Shown here in pieces: positions 1-10,700 of a DNA stretch of 64,000 bases. Numbering within the stretch: position 1 is the first letter of the stretch; every line of letters begins with the position of its first letter. Below the pieces are notes generated by a model. It was not told the origin of the DNA. It saw only the letters and a list, made by a program, of their open reading frames with translations, and searched no databases. The translations under genes were made by a program, and so were the position numbers. Source of the stretch: Phylloscopus collybita (lineage: Eukaryota; Chordata; Aves; Passeriformes; Phylloscopidae); assembly GCA_027886175.1 (NCBI GenBank), contig JAJNNQ010000019.1, positions 16,387,501 through 16,451,500 on the forward strand, read 5' to 3'.

Positions 1-2180
1 GGTCCCTCTTCCCCCGGGAAGGAGGCATGTGGTATCCACTTGCATGGTGCAGAGTGGCTGAGGCTTTTTATACCCCCTGGAGGTGCTGCCGTGCTGAGCC
101 CGCCCGAGGCACTCACAGCCCTGGCTGCAGCAGTGCTGCAGTGGCCACTGAACCCCAGCCCAGTGCCCCGCAGCTCCTGCGGGATGATGAGGACAAAGCA
201 CGTTTGCACTTGGCTTTGGGATCCATTGGAGCTGTTTTCTGAGCCCATGCTGGAGCTGGGGGGAGCCAGAAGAGGCACCCCCAGAGGAGACGTGAGTGCA
301 ACCACTTGGTGTGGAAGCGAAGGCGGGCACATTGATCTCAACGTTGTCTCCCAATTTCCAGCTCCATGACAAACCTCTTCGAGTGACCCAGTCTTGCAAC
401 ACATATTTCAGCCCTTCCATGCCTTCAGCACCAGGCATCCATGCCCTGGGAAGCTGAGAGGGCTCCAGTGGAGCAGCGGGGCCATGCCCGGGCAGAGCCC
501 TCTGCAGCAGCGGCACCGCCTGCGGCCCCAGAGCAGCGTCCTCCAGAGCAGGCACCTGCTGCATCCAGCCCTGAGTTAATTACAGCATCGGCACCAGAGA
601 CTGCCCAAATGAAAGGGAAGCATGAGCAGATTTCCAGCTCTGCCTTTATTTTTTAACCCCAATTACGAGTCCTGTTGGAAGAGAGAGGCGGGGTGGCAGA
701 TAATAAAGTTCAGTGGAATGGTCTAAGGGTGAAGTGGAAAACCAGGCAAGCCTCACCTCCTGATCCCAGACTGGGCACTGATATGCTGTGTGGCCTCCTC
801 TCCTGGCTTCCTCCATGTAAACTGGGGAGAGGGGGGATGCTTAGTCTGAGGGCATTCCAGAGATGAATTTGGGAAGTGCTTTGAAGATTTAACATGTTAT
901 ATAAATGTGAGTGTTAGCACAGACAGCTTTTGCACTGCAGCAGAACCAGAGAATGCAGCCTGGATCGAAGCCTCGCTGGGCTGTTCTGCCAGCTCAGAAG
1001 CTGCTGGCTGGAAAAGCCCTGGGAGAGCAGTACCCGTGCCCCAGGCATGCAGGAGGGGCCAGAGTCACTGCCAGGCTCAGGGGAGCTTGCCCAGAGCATA
1101 TCCCTGGTGGCATTCCCAAGAGATGGAGAGCCCAGGGGGCTTCCTGACCCGAGTCACTCCTCTAGGGAGCCCCAGCCCCCTGATCCCCTAGGGGATCCCC
1201 AATGTGCTCAGCACTGCTGGATTCCCCAGCCTGCCTCCTCCTGAGGTGCCTGTGGGGTGACCAGGCACTCCAGCTGTGGCCAGTGCTTTCCCCTGGGAAT
1301 TCAGCAGGAACTGTTCATTGCACTGTGCATGTGCATCCCCCCAGCAGAGCCTCAGTCCCACTCCTGGCTCTGAAAGTGCAGCTAATGCAGCCTGGCCCTT
1401 AAAGACCAGGAAAACTGAAGGAGCACTCACCAGACACATCCAATGCTTGCAGCATCACCCATCAACCCGTGTGTGCCCCACCAGCCCAGCACCCACCCAA
1501 TCTGACAGACCAAGCAGCACCAAAGCAAAAGGAGAGACGTGAGATGGAACAGGGTGAGGTCATTGCTTCCTGGCACTATCCTGAAGGTGTTTGTCAACAT
1601 TTTAGTTTAGCCAAATGGCCACCGTATTACAGAAATACAGAAACATTTTGTGTTGACGTCATCATGATCGTGGGGGGAGAACTTTGGAAAAAAAAACACA
1701 TTAACCCTTTCCACACTGTACTTCTGAAGAGTGCTGAGAGTAGAGCAGGGACGGCTGCAGCCTGATGGCGTCACCTGAGACATCTTCAGATTTACAGTCT
1801 TGTCCTCTAATGCTGGTGGTATTCTTCTGTTCAAAACACAGGGCTGAAACACGGCGAGGTTTGTAAGGAAAACGGTCGTGGACCTTAACTACCCCTCCTC
1901 AGGCAATCCATCAGTACGTGCGAGCAGGCAGACCCGAGACAGGAATTCAGCTGATGAAGGGAATGCAAATGACAGGTACCTGAGATGGTCCCTGGCCTCC
2001 CTTGCCAAAGCCAGTGCCTCACCGGGCGGGACGGGCCCCCTGGGACCCCTCTGGCTGCTGCTGGGCTCAGGTCTGATGGGCTCGGCTGGCACAGAGAGCA
2101 GATGCTGCTCAGCGCCCAGCTGTGCCCCCCCTGCCCCAGCACCAGCCCACTGCCAGCCAAGCCTGCAACTGGGAAAGCCG
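1..2180. other. Upstream region without recognised gene
   Basis: No open frame here resembles a known protein, and no splice-bounded conserved exon was recognised. Short frames on both strands are consistent with chance in GC-rich sequence. Two small elements stand out: a perfect 16-bp palindrome at 1182-1197 and a consensus cAMP response element at 1654-1661. The stretch is probably intergenic or distal promoter sequence of SH3RF2, but an untranslated upstream exon cannot be excluded. Confidence 0.5.
1654..1661. promoter_or_regulatory. Perfect CRE palindrome (TGACGTCA)
   Basis: An exact TGACGTCA octamer, the consensus site for CREB/ATF proteins, lies about 1.6 kb upstream of the SH3RF2 start codon. 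One octamer can occur by chance, although CpG-containing ones are depleted in vertebrate DNA. Its role is inferred only. Confidence 0.35.
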
Positions 2181-2807
2181 GGAGCTGCTGGAGCGCAGCT
2201 GACGGCCCCAGAAGGCAGGCAGGGGGCTCAGCCCGGCCCTGCTGAGGCTGTCCCGGTGCCCCCGGTGCCAGGGGGCGGCTGCTGTCCAGGCGAGCATCCC
2301 CAGGAAGGCGAGGCTGGAGCGGCCGCTGCCGGCCCGGAGCACCCGGCGCAGGAAGCCGTGCCCGGCCCGGGTCTGGCACACGCTGCTCCGGCAGCAGGCC
2401 CGTGTCAGCCCCTCCTGCCAGGGCTGCCCTGGGCCATCGCGGCTGAGCCGCTGCAGGCCCGGGCTTGAGCCCCGGCGGGCTCCCGGCCGCATCCCCCCCA
2501 AGCCGGGAGCCGAACGGGTTGGGCGGCTCCGGGCTGTGGGAGGAATAATCGCTTGGCCCTGATTCAGCCAGCTGAGGCAGCCAAACCGGGCGAGGATGGC
2601 ACTGCGGAGCCACCCGCGGCACCGGCCGGTCCCCGCGGCGGGCGGTGGCGTTTGAAGGAGTTTTCAGAGCGCGGCTGCGGAGCGGGGAGCGAGCCGGGCC
2701 GGCACCGCCCGCGGGCGGCGGGGAGGTGTGCGAGGGGTGTGCGGAGCCCGGCACCGACAGGTCGGGGCTGCTGTTTATCAGGGACTCTCATCTCCTGAGC
2801 CGGTGGA

Positions 2808-2854
2808 TTTTTTATTTTATTTTATTTTTTTTTTTTTTATTATTATTATTTTTT
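2808..2854. repeat. T-rich low-complexity tract
   Basis: A run of TTTTA/TTA-type repeats with a long T homopolymer interrupts the GC-rich SH3RF2 promoter about 370-410 bp before the start codon. It is probably nucleosome-disfavouring. Confidence 0.85.
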
Positions 2855-2979
2855 CCGTGCCGTGTCAGTCCTGCTGCGCGGAGCTGCCGCCCGCCGCGGC
2901 TCCGGGCTCCTCTGCCCGGCCCGCAGGACCCGGAGCTCCGGTGCCCGGCCCCAGCCCGGAGCCGTCCCCTCGCTCCGAT

Positions 2980-2997
2980 TGAGTCAGGAGTGACTCA
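2980..2997. promoter_or_regulatory. Paired AP-1 (TRE) sites
   Basis: TGAGTCA at 2980-2986 and TGACTCA at 2991-2997 are both consensus AP-1 heptamers (reverse complements of one another), separated by four bases, about 225 bp upstream of the SH3RF2 start codon. Two perfect copies this close are unlikely by chance in GC-rich sequence. Known biology: JUN/FOS dimers bind such sites, and the related POSH scaffolds act in JNK signalling, so feedback control is an attractive but untested inference. Confidence 0.5.
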
Positions 2998-3221
2998 TTT
3001 CAGAGCGGGCTGCAGGCGCAGAGAGTGCCTTCGCAGATTGGCTGCCAGCGCAGCTCTGGATGTAGGTGGCTGCGTTACAGGCTCCAGCAGCAGCTCTGCT
3101 CCCTGCTCCCTCCTCCTCGCCCTCCGTGCAGGACAAGCTGCCTCAGCCCGGCGGCTGCTTCTCTCTCAGCCCCGGTGGATGTGCGGTGTGGATGGCCCCG
3201 GCTCCGCTCCTGCACTGAAGG

Positions 3222-3596
3222 ATGATGGATGACTTGGCTCTCCTTGACCTGTTGGAGTGTCCCGTGTGCTTTGAAAAGCTCGACGCCACAGCGAAGGTGC
3301 TGCCGTGCCAGCACACGTTCTGCAAGCCCTGTCTGCAGAGGATCCTGAAATCCCAGAAGGAGCTCCGGTGCCCCGAGTGCAGGACCCTCGTCCTGGGCAG
3401 CATTGAGCAGCTGCCCTCCAACCTGCTCCTCATTCGCCTCCTGGATGGAGTCAGGTGTGGACAAAACGTCACCAGGTTTGGCTCCATCCAGAGGTCGGGG
3501 GTCCTGTCCTCCCCCGCCTCCATCAGGAGAGTCCCCAGGGGGCTGCAGCTGCATCAGCACCGGCTGGCAACCAACCCCCGGACCCACATGGAAGGG
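3222..3596 (+). CDS. SH3RF2: SH3RF2 coding exon 1 (RING finger)
   Basis: Residues 1-125. It opens with two Met codons (3222, 3225) and contains the complete C3HC4 RING finger. The exon ends at GGG followed by GTAAGG, phase 0. Reading on into the intron gives a stop at 3681. Confidence 0.95.
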
Positions 3597-4756
3597 GTAA
3601 GGAGCTTCTCAGTTCTTTTTTTCTGCCCAGGAGCATTCAAAGGTTCCTGCTGCGTGCCCAGAGCCAGGAACCTCCTCTGTTAGCAGCACTGCAGAGTGTT
3701 TGAAGTGAGACTGAGTGTTTTGTTTGCAAATTCGGCTGCTGTTTTGATGTAATATTTGGCTGTTTCAAGTCCACCACAGCAGAAATTGACTCCCAGGCTG
3801 AGACAAAGCCAGACTGCCTTTTTCCTTATAAAAAATTCCCAGCAGCTCTTTTCTCCCAGTTTTCAGATGCTCCCTGGGCATTTCAGGTGCTTGGACTTTT
3901 GGGCAATACACTGCTGTTGACTGATAGCAATGAAGTCAGTAATTGCAGAGCTGTTAGTGGTGGAGAAGGGATCTCCCTAGCTGCACCTCAGTTTCCCCAC
4001 ACTGGAAAAGAAGGGGGTTGCCCAATGATGCTGCTGCTGTTCCTTCCAAAGTTCTTGGAGGTTCACTAGTTAAAAATATTAAATGTGACTCACTTTCAAC
4101 TGTACCTAGGGACGATTTACTGGGCTAATTTTAAAATTCTAAGTTCTCTCCATCATTTCCTTTAACAATACAAAAGCGTTTCTTGAATAATGAGGACATG
4201 ATATTAGACCTGTTAAAAGAGCTTGGCTGAGATGGAATTTAGGGTAGAGACTTGTGGCTTCACCTTTCCCACCTGTCTCTAGAACCTTTTAGTAGCACTC
4301 GAAAGCTTGGCTGAAAGGGCTGTTGGATGCCAGGGCCCGGCCAGGGCACGGGGCTGTGGAGGTGTGGCAGGCACGGCGCAGGTGCCACGCAGGTGCTGTG
4401 GGCAGGAGTCCCATGCCGTGTCCTGTGGGTGTGAGCTGGCACCTGCACCCCAGGGAATCTCTGCGGTGCTGATGAGGGATCTGGATGGATCACACACCAA
4501 AACCCAAATCCCCGGGGAGCTGCTCTCTCCGGTGTTCCTGCTGTGCAGGTTGGGCCCCAAGGCACCGTGTCCCCTCCCGGGAGCGTGCCTGGCACAGCCC
4601 AGCCCAGCCAGGGACAGGGCTGGGGGCACTGGGTGGCACTGCCCAGCCAGGGACAGGGACAGGGCTGGGGGCACTGGGTGGCACTGCCCAGCCCAGCCAG
4701 GGACAGGGCTGGGGGCACTGGGTGGCACAGCCCAGCCAGGGACAGAGAGAGGGAGT

Positions 4757-4794
<38 letters not shown>

Positions 4795-7700
4795 AACTGG
4801 GCTGGGGCGCTGGGTGACACTGCCCATCCCAGCCAGGGACAGGGACAGGGACAGGGGCAGGGACAGGGACAGGGACAGGGACAGGGCTGGGGGCACAGGG
4901 TGGCACTGCCCAGCCCAGCCAGGGACAGGGACAGGGACAGGGCTGGGGCACTGGGTGGCACTGCCCAGCCCAGCCAGGGACAGGGACAGGGACAGGGCTG
5001 GGGTGCTGGGTGGCACTGCCCATCCCAGCCAGGGACAGGGACAGGGACAGGGCTGGGGTGCTGGGTGGCACAGCCCAGCCAGGGACAGGGACAGGGACAG
5101 GGCTGGGGTGCTGGGTGGCACTGCCCATCCCAGCCAGGGACAGGGACAGGGGCAGGGCGCTCTCCTGGCTGCAGCACTGGAAGGGCAGGGCCAGGGGCAG
5201 GGTGCAGCAGGTCCTTGGGCTGCCAGTGTCTCCCTGCACAGGTCCCTGCTCTGACCTTGCTGGGAGCCACCAGCTCTCCAGGGGAGACCATCCAAGGGAC
5301 AAACCATCCAACGGTGACAGGTTTCAGTCACTGCCATCCCGGGCAGCATTCCAGCTGACAAGGAGAAGGCTGTAGTTCTTCCAACTGGACTCTCCTGGCC
5401 TTGGATAAAAGAGCACAAATACTCTTGTCTGGTTTTCTTCTCTCTCACTCATTTCATGTTTCTTTAACTGGTTCCCCGGACAGGTAGGAACTTGCTCCTG
5501 GTGTATAATGGCAACATCCATCCATCTATAGCTCCCAAAAGCTTTTAGCACCAACTTTAGACCAAACTCCAGGGAATCAGCAGAGCCAGTGAGCACCAGG
5601 GGAGCAGTGGCTGTGGCTGGCTCCCTGGCACTGGGACAGCCCTCTAAGCTCCTGTGCCTCTCCGGGAAGGGATATAAAACACATTACACTGAAATACTCT
5701 TAGACTTAATTAGTCACTTAATTATAAAACACTTTGGAATCCTCTGCTGCAATGTGAAGAATGCAACGTCTTAGTCACATTTTGGTTTTAGTGGTTTTAA
5801 ATACCTGCAGTCAGGACCAGAGGTTACTTTGGGTACTCCAGTGGGGTGTTAATGGATTTGGAGCCTCCCCTGAGCTGGCACTCGGTGACAGCAGCATGTA
5901 ACCCAGCACAGCAGGGACACATTTGAAAGTGCAGTGCAAAGATGAGACAGTGATGAGGGTGACTTGTCATCACCCTGCCCCATGATGCTTGAGTTCCGGG
6001 GTCACCTGAAGGAATCCGGGTAAGCAGAGACCTCCAGATGTTTGTGAATTCTTTTTGTCAGGAATCACAGTGAGAGCAGCTGCCCTGCAGTGCTGCTCAC
6101 CCCACCACAGCTCTCCCCTGGCTACTCAGAACTGCAGTGTCTGTGTGCTGCTGCAGCGGGAGGTCACAGCTCCCCAAAAACAGACTGCCCCAATCTGCAA
6201 GGGCTGCTAATTACCCCAATACTATCCACCACCTTGTGCTACAAAGCAACTGTGTGCCTCACACAGCTCTGTAGCCAGAGCCACCACCCAGCCAGGATAG
6301 GGGCCAGCATTTGGTTTTACCAAGGCTGTTCTATAAATAAGCTTCCTTTACTCCCTGGAGCTGAGAACATCACAAGTTTGATCAAAGTTTCTCTCTCAGC
6401 AGAGATGTTTCCTTGCCAGCTCTTTGCTCTTCATGCTCATGAGCCTCCATGAAGGCAGAAAATAAAATCAATCCCTCATCACCCAGCAAGCCAAGAGCTC
6501 GTCTCATCCTGAGCAGGAGGAGCAAGAGGCCCCCACGGAGCTGCTGGGTTAGCACAAGTACAGCACTCGCTTTGTGGTCAGGAATTTCCCAGAGCCAGCT
6601 GTTAAAAAACAGGGAATTTTCTAATTACAGCCCATCCCAAGCGATTTATTTGCTGGCATTTAAATCCCTTTTGAATCCACTTCCTACCAGCGAAGGTGGT
6701 GTGGGCACGTGCTGGGTTGGTGCACGTGGCCCCAGGAACCCCCAGCTCTGAGCCCTGCACTGCCCCACTGCTGCTCCTGGCACCTCAGCCAGGCCTGCAG
6801 ACCTCGAACATCAATGCAGGGAGGACGAGGCTTCGGATTTTCAGAATCTCCACCTAATAAACTGTCTGGAATTTCAGAATAAAAGCACTGGCTGGGAGGT
6901 GTATGTCTAAATAAGCCACGCTGAAGCCTTTGAACTCTTAGGAGCCGCCCCTGGCATGTGCCAGGTGTGGTTACAGCTTGTGCTGAAGCTCCTCCTCAGC
7001 TGGCTGTAGCCCCAGCGTGAGCTGGTGAGCAAGCAGACCATGTGTGCTGAGGTGTGCAGGAACCTCCCACGCCTCCTCAGGGAGGGTAGGATGGCCCAGC
7101 TGCAGCCTGCACCCCTGACTAACTCCATCCAGGCCACTGAGCAGCTGCTGGGGTGCTGAACTTTGTCATGCAACAAACATGGGACAGTGAGCCAGAGGGA
7201 AAAAAAGTTCCGAGTATGACAGCTTGCCTTAGGAAAACACGGACCACGCAGATTTAACTGTGACTTGGGCTATTTTCTCTTCCCATGAACTGAGTACTCA
7301 ACACCCTCTTCCAGCATTTCATGGGAGATAGACAGATAACACCTCTATTGGGATAAAAATACTCTGCACTCCAACGTCCCACCTTCACACGGACGTCTAT
7401 AGATAGTGCCTGCGTCTTGGTATTTTCTCCTCCTCCAGAATCATCTCCAACTCCTTTCTGCATTTGACAGACAGGACTTGGATTGCTGGAGCTTCTTGAA
7501 GCCTTCTTCAAAGCAAACTCCATGTTTGCACCTGGCAGAGGCAGGCGAGTTTCCTGGCCCCCTGACTGGGCCAGCCCCCTTCCCCACCCTCCCCAAAGCC
7601 CCAGCAGGTCCTGTGCAGTCACGGCCATGACCCCAAAACGTGTGTCCCACCCCCTGGTCAAGTACTTCCCCCTGCCCTCCTTGGGCTCCTGTGCCAGCTC

Positions 7701-10700
7701 AGTTTCTGGGGAGCTTTGGGGGGAAATATTTCAGGGGATAGGGTAAAAGATTCAAAAGAGGCTCTTACCTCAGGGTATTTCCAAGGCTTTGTTCTTGAAA
7801 GGCGTCCCAGGGGCCAGGAGGCCGAACAAGGAAGAGCAGGGGTTTATCCAGACTCTCTGTCTCAGGACAGATAGCTGGCACTGAGCCAATTGGTCAGAGA
7901 TAGGGGAAAGGTAGGGTTAAATGAAAAGATTACAGTCTTTAGGGGGTTCTGGGGAAAAACCATTTCCCCAGAGGAATACAACACCCTGGGGCAGGCCAAG
8001 TGCTGTGGGGATGTCACACACGCTGGGTGCTGCCCAGGCCTGGGCTCTGCCTGGGGTGGTGCTGCTGGCTCCTTTCCCACCAGAGCATCCTCTCCCCCCA
8101 CAGCTGCCGGGGCAGGGGGTGCCACAGAGCCCCTCAGCTGGACAGAGAGAGGCTTCATTTGGCTGCAGAATTCTGTGTGGTCTCAGGGCCTTTCTGGAGG
8201 AAGGATTTGTCCCAAGGCTCCTCCACTGCTGTGTCCCATCAGGGTTCATCTCATTCTGAGGGAACCAGGAGCTGCTCCCACTGTGCTGGTGGCACCTTGG
8301 TGTGTTTTCTCCCTGTGCATGTCATTTTAGCACTTTTATCTACTACAAAGAGAGTGAGGTCAACACAGGCTGGTGCACAACACACACCCCAAAAGCTGTG
8401 TGAGCCACAGAGCCGGCGCAGGGCACTCCTGGGTGGTACCTCGGGCAGTGGGAGGCCCAAAGACCTCCACGGCCAACAGCAGGAGCCAGTTTCCCTGGTT
8501 TTACAAAATTAGGTACCAAGCTGCAAACACATAGAAGTGTTTTAATTTGTTTCCAAGGCAATGAGTCAGGCTCAGATGGCGAGTCAGGAATAAGACAGCA
8601 GGGCTCCTCTGCGAGCTCACCTGCGCAGCGCCGCGGTCACCAGGAGCCCCCGAGTCTGATCCCCACCCTCTTGGCACCTTTTCCCTGCTGTGGGCTGGCC
8701 ACGGTCCCTGTGGCCCTGGAGCTGATCCCTGTGGCCCTGGAGCTGGTCACTGCCCTGAGTTTGTGGTTTTCCCTGCAGAGGGAGGGGTGGGGAGGGGCCG
8801 CAGTGCTATGCAGCGCTGCGTGCTGCCAGGGCTGGAGGTGGTGGGGGTCCCAAGGGACAGGAGAGCTCTCCCTGCTGCTGGCAGCCTCTCGGCTCACAGA
8901 GTGGCCAGGCCACGGGCAGAGGTGGCCACATTGCCCAGGGCTGGCTGAGGAGCCACGTTGGTGCTCCTTTCCCAGCACGGGGAGGGCACTGAAGCAGCAG
9001 GCAGAGGGCTGGGGAGCAGCAGCAGGAGCAGGATGCAGCTTTCCTCCCTGCACAACAAACAGCCTCTTCTGAGAGCGGTGCTGCTGAGGCAGAGCATCAT
9101 GACTGGGCACGCCGAGGGCTGACACAGTTTGTTTTCCGTGCAGCTTAAAGCCATGACACACACAAGTTAACCACTGCCCGGGACTGCTGACAGCAGCACA
9201 GACTCATCTGATACAGCAGCAGCCAGCCAGAGAGGCGTGAGAGGGTTTGGGGCAGACCCTGCAGCCTGAGCTCGCTGGGACCCCAGCGTGGCCCTGCCCC
9301 ATCCCCTCCTTCCTCTCTTCCTGTCCCCGCTCTCCCTGTGCCCCTGTGGCTCTGCCAGCACCCCAGAGCAAAGCCACACTCAGGTCCAGCTCCGGGCATT
9401 CCTGCTGCTGACCTGAGTGCCCCCCGTGTTTCACACAGGCAAAGTGAAGCCTGATCCAGCTGTGTCCCCCTGGGGGCACCCCCAGCACTCCAGGCATTGC
9501 TCTTTGGGGCTGGGGCTGGCACTGCTGCCTCAGCACCTCCCATCCTCTCCCATCAGAGAAGCTGCTCTGTGTTTTCTTTAATCATTTCCCCCATCTTCCA
9601 CGTCACCTTTGCACTCCAAAGCCAGGCCACTCACGTTCAGAGTGACGTGAGCCTTGATGCTGTGGTGCCCAGGGCTGTCAGTGAGCAGAGGGGGTCGGTG
9701 CTCCCAGCCCCTCTGCCATTGCCCCAGCAGTGCAGCTGTGCAGATGGAGCAGCACAAAACCAGCCAAATCCATGCAATTCACATCTCCAGCATCTCCCCA
9801 TGAGGGCCAGTTGGCTCAGGGGCAGGTGGCCACCAGCATTAGCTGTGGCCAGCGCTGGCCTCCCACTGGGGCAGGCCCAGGAGGGAATGGGGCAGCTCCA
9901 GGGCTGATGTGAGCAGGAAGGACTGGCTTTGTTCTCCCTGCTGCACACGATCTACGTGTGCTTGGAAGACAGGAACAATCCTCCTCAGGGAAGAAATAAT
10001 GCAGAAACCACCCAACTGTCTGAATCCTCAGAATATAATTACGTGAAGAGATTGAAATGACAAGTTCACTTTTGAAGGTTTTGTTCTCTGTGACAAGGCT
10101 GAAGTTATCTCCTCTGCCGAAATGCAGAAAAACAGAATTGTAATGGCAATTAATTTACATTCAAATAGCTCTTTTCATCCACCTGGATCCTGCAGAGCCC
10201 TGAACTGTGCTGGCTGAGCACACAGGCAGGCGATGGGGCTCATTCATGCCATGGAGACATGGGCAGCCGTGGCAGGATGCTGGAGGCAGCTCTTGGTAAG
10301 GGATGGAGATGTTATTGATCATCTCTGTAAAAAGGCAGCCTGTGCACATCCTGGGTGTCAATGTGTGGGGCTAACACCCAGCTCCACGTGCTCAGTGTAA
10401 GTCACAGCTCACCAGGAGCACGGCCTGGAGTCACTGCCTGGCCTCAGGGGGAGACACTCACACTGCCCAGTGCTCTCCTGTCTCCTGCATGAGGTCCTTG
10501 GCGTGGTTTTAAAGGGAGTTGCCTGGGACAAGGTTTAGGGGCATTCCCAGCTTCCCTCAGCAGCCTCTCCTCTTCCCTGTGCTCCTGGCTTTGCTCTCAG
10601 TGATCCCCTCCCCAGCCAGGGTCACACGCTGCTTCTCCTCTCTTTTGTAAATCCCCAGGCTCTGAGTAGGGGTCATCCAACATGAGGAGCTGTAGCCTGC

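Larger units (their letters stand above)
2180..3221 (+). promoter_or_regulatory. SH3RF2: GC/CpG-rich promoter and 5' UTR of SH3RF2
   Basis: GC and CpG density rises sharply from about 2180 and stays high up to the SH3RF2 start codon, broken only by a T-rich stretch at 2808-2854. This is the usual look of a bird CpG-island promoter. Two AP-1 sites sit at 2980-2997. No clear TATA box was seen just upstream of the coding start, and the transcription start cannot be placed from sequence. The 5' UTR appears continuous with coding exon 1, but an upstream non-coding exon is possible. Confidence 0.6.

Noticed and set aside
1885..2754. 289-codon minus-strand frame in the GC-rich promoter
   Set aside because: Composition-driven (Pro/Arg/Ala/Gly), with no domain and several competing frames on both strands.
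4260..5448. Long open frames (up to 389 codons) on both strands over the minisatellite
   Set aside because: They are produced by stop-free GC-rich tandem repeats; the translations are short Pro/Leu/Ser or Gly/Arg/Asp repeats with no domain.
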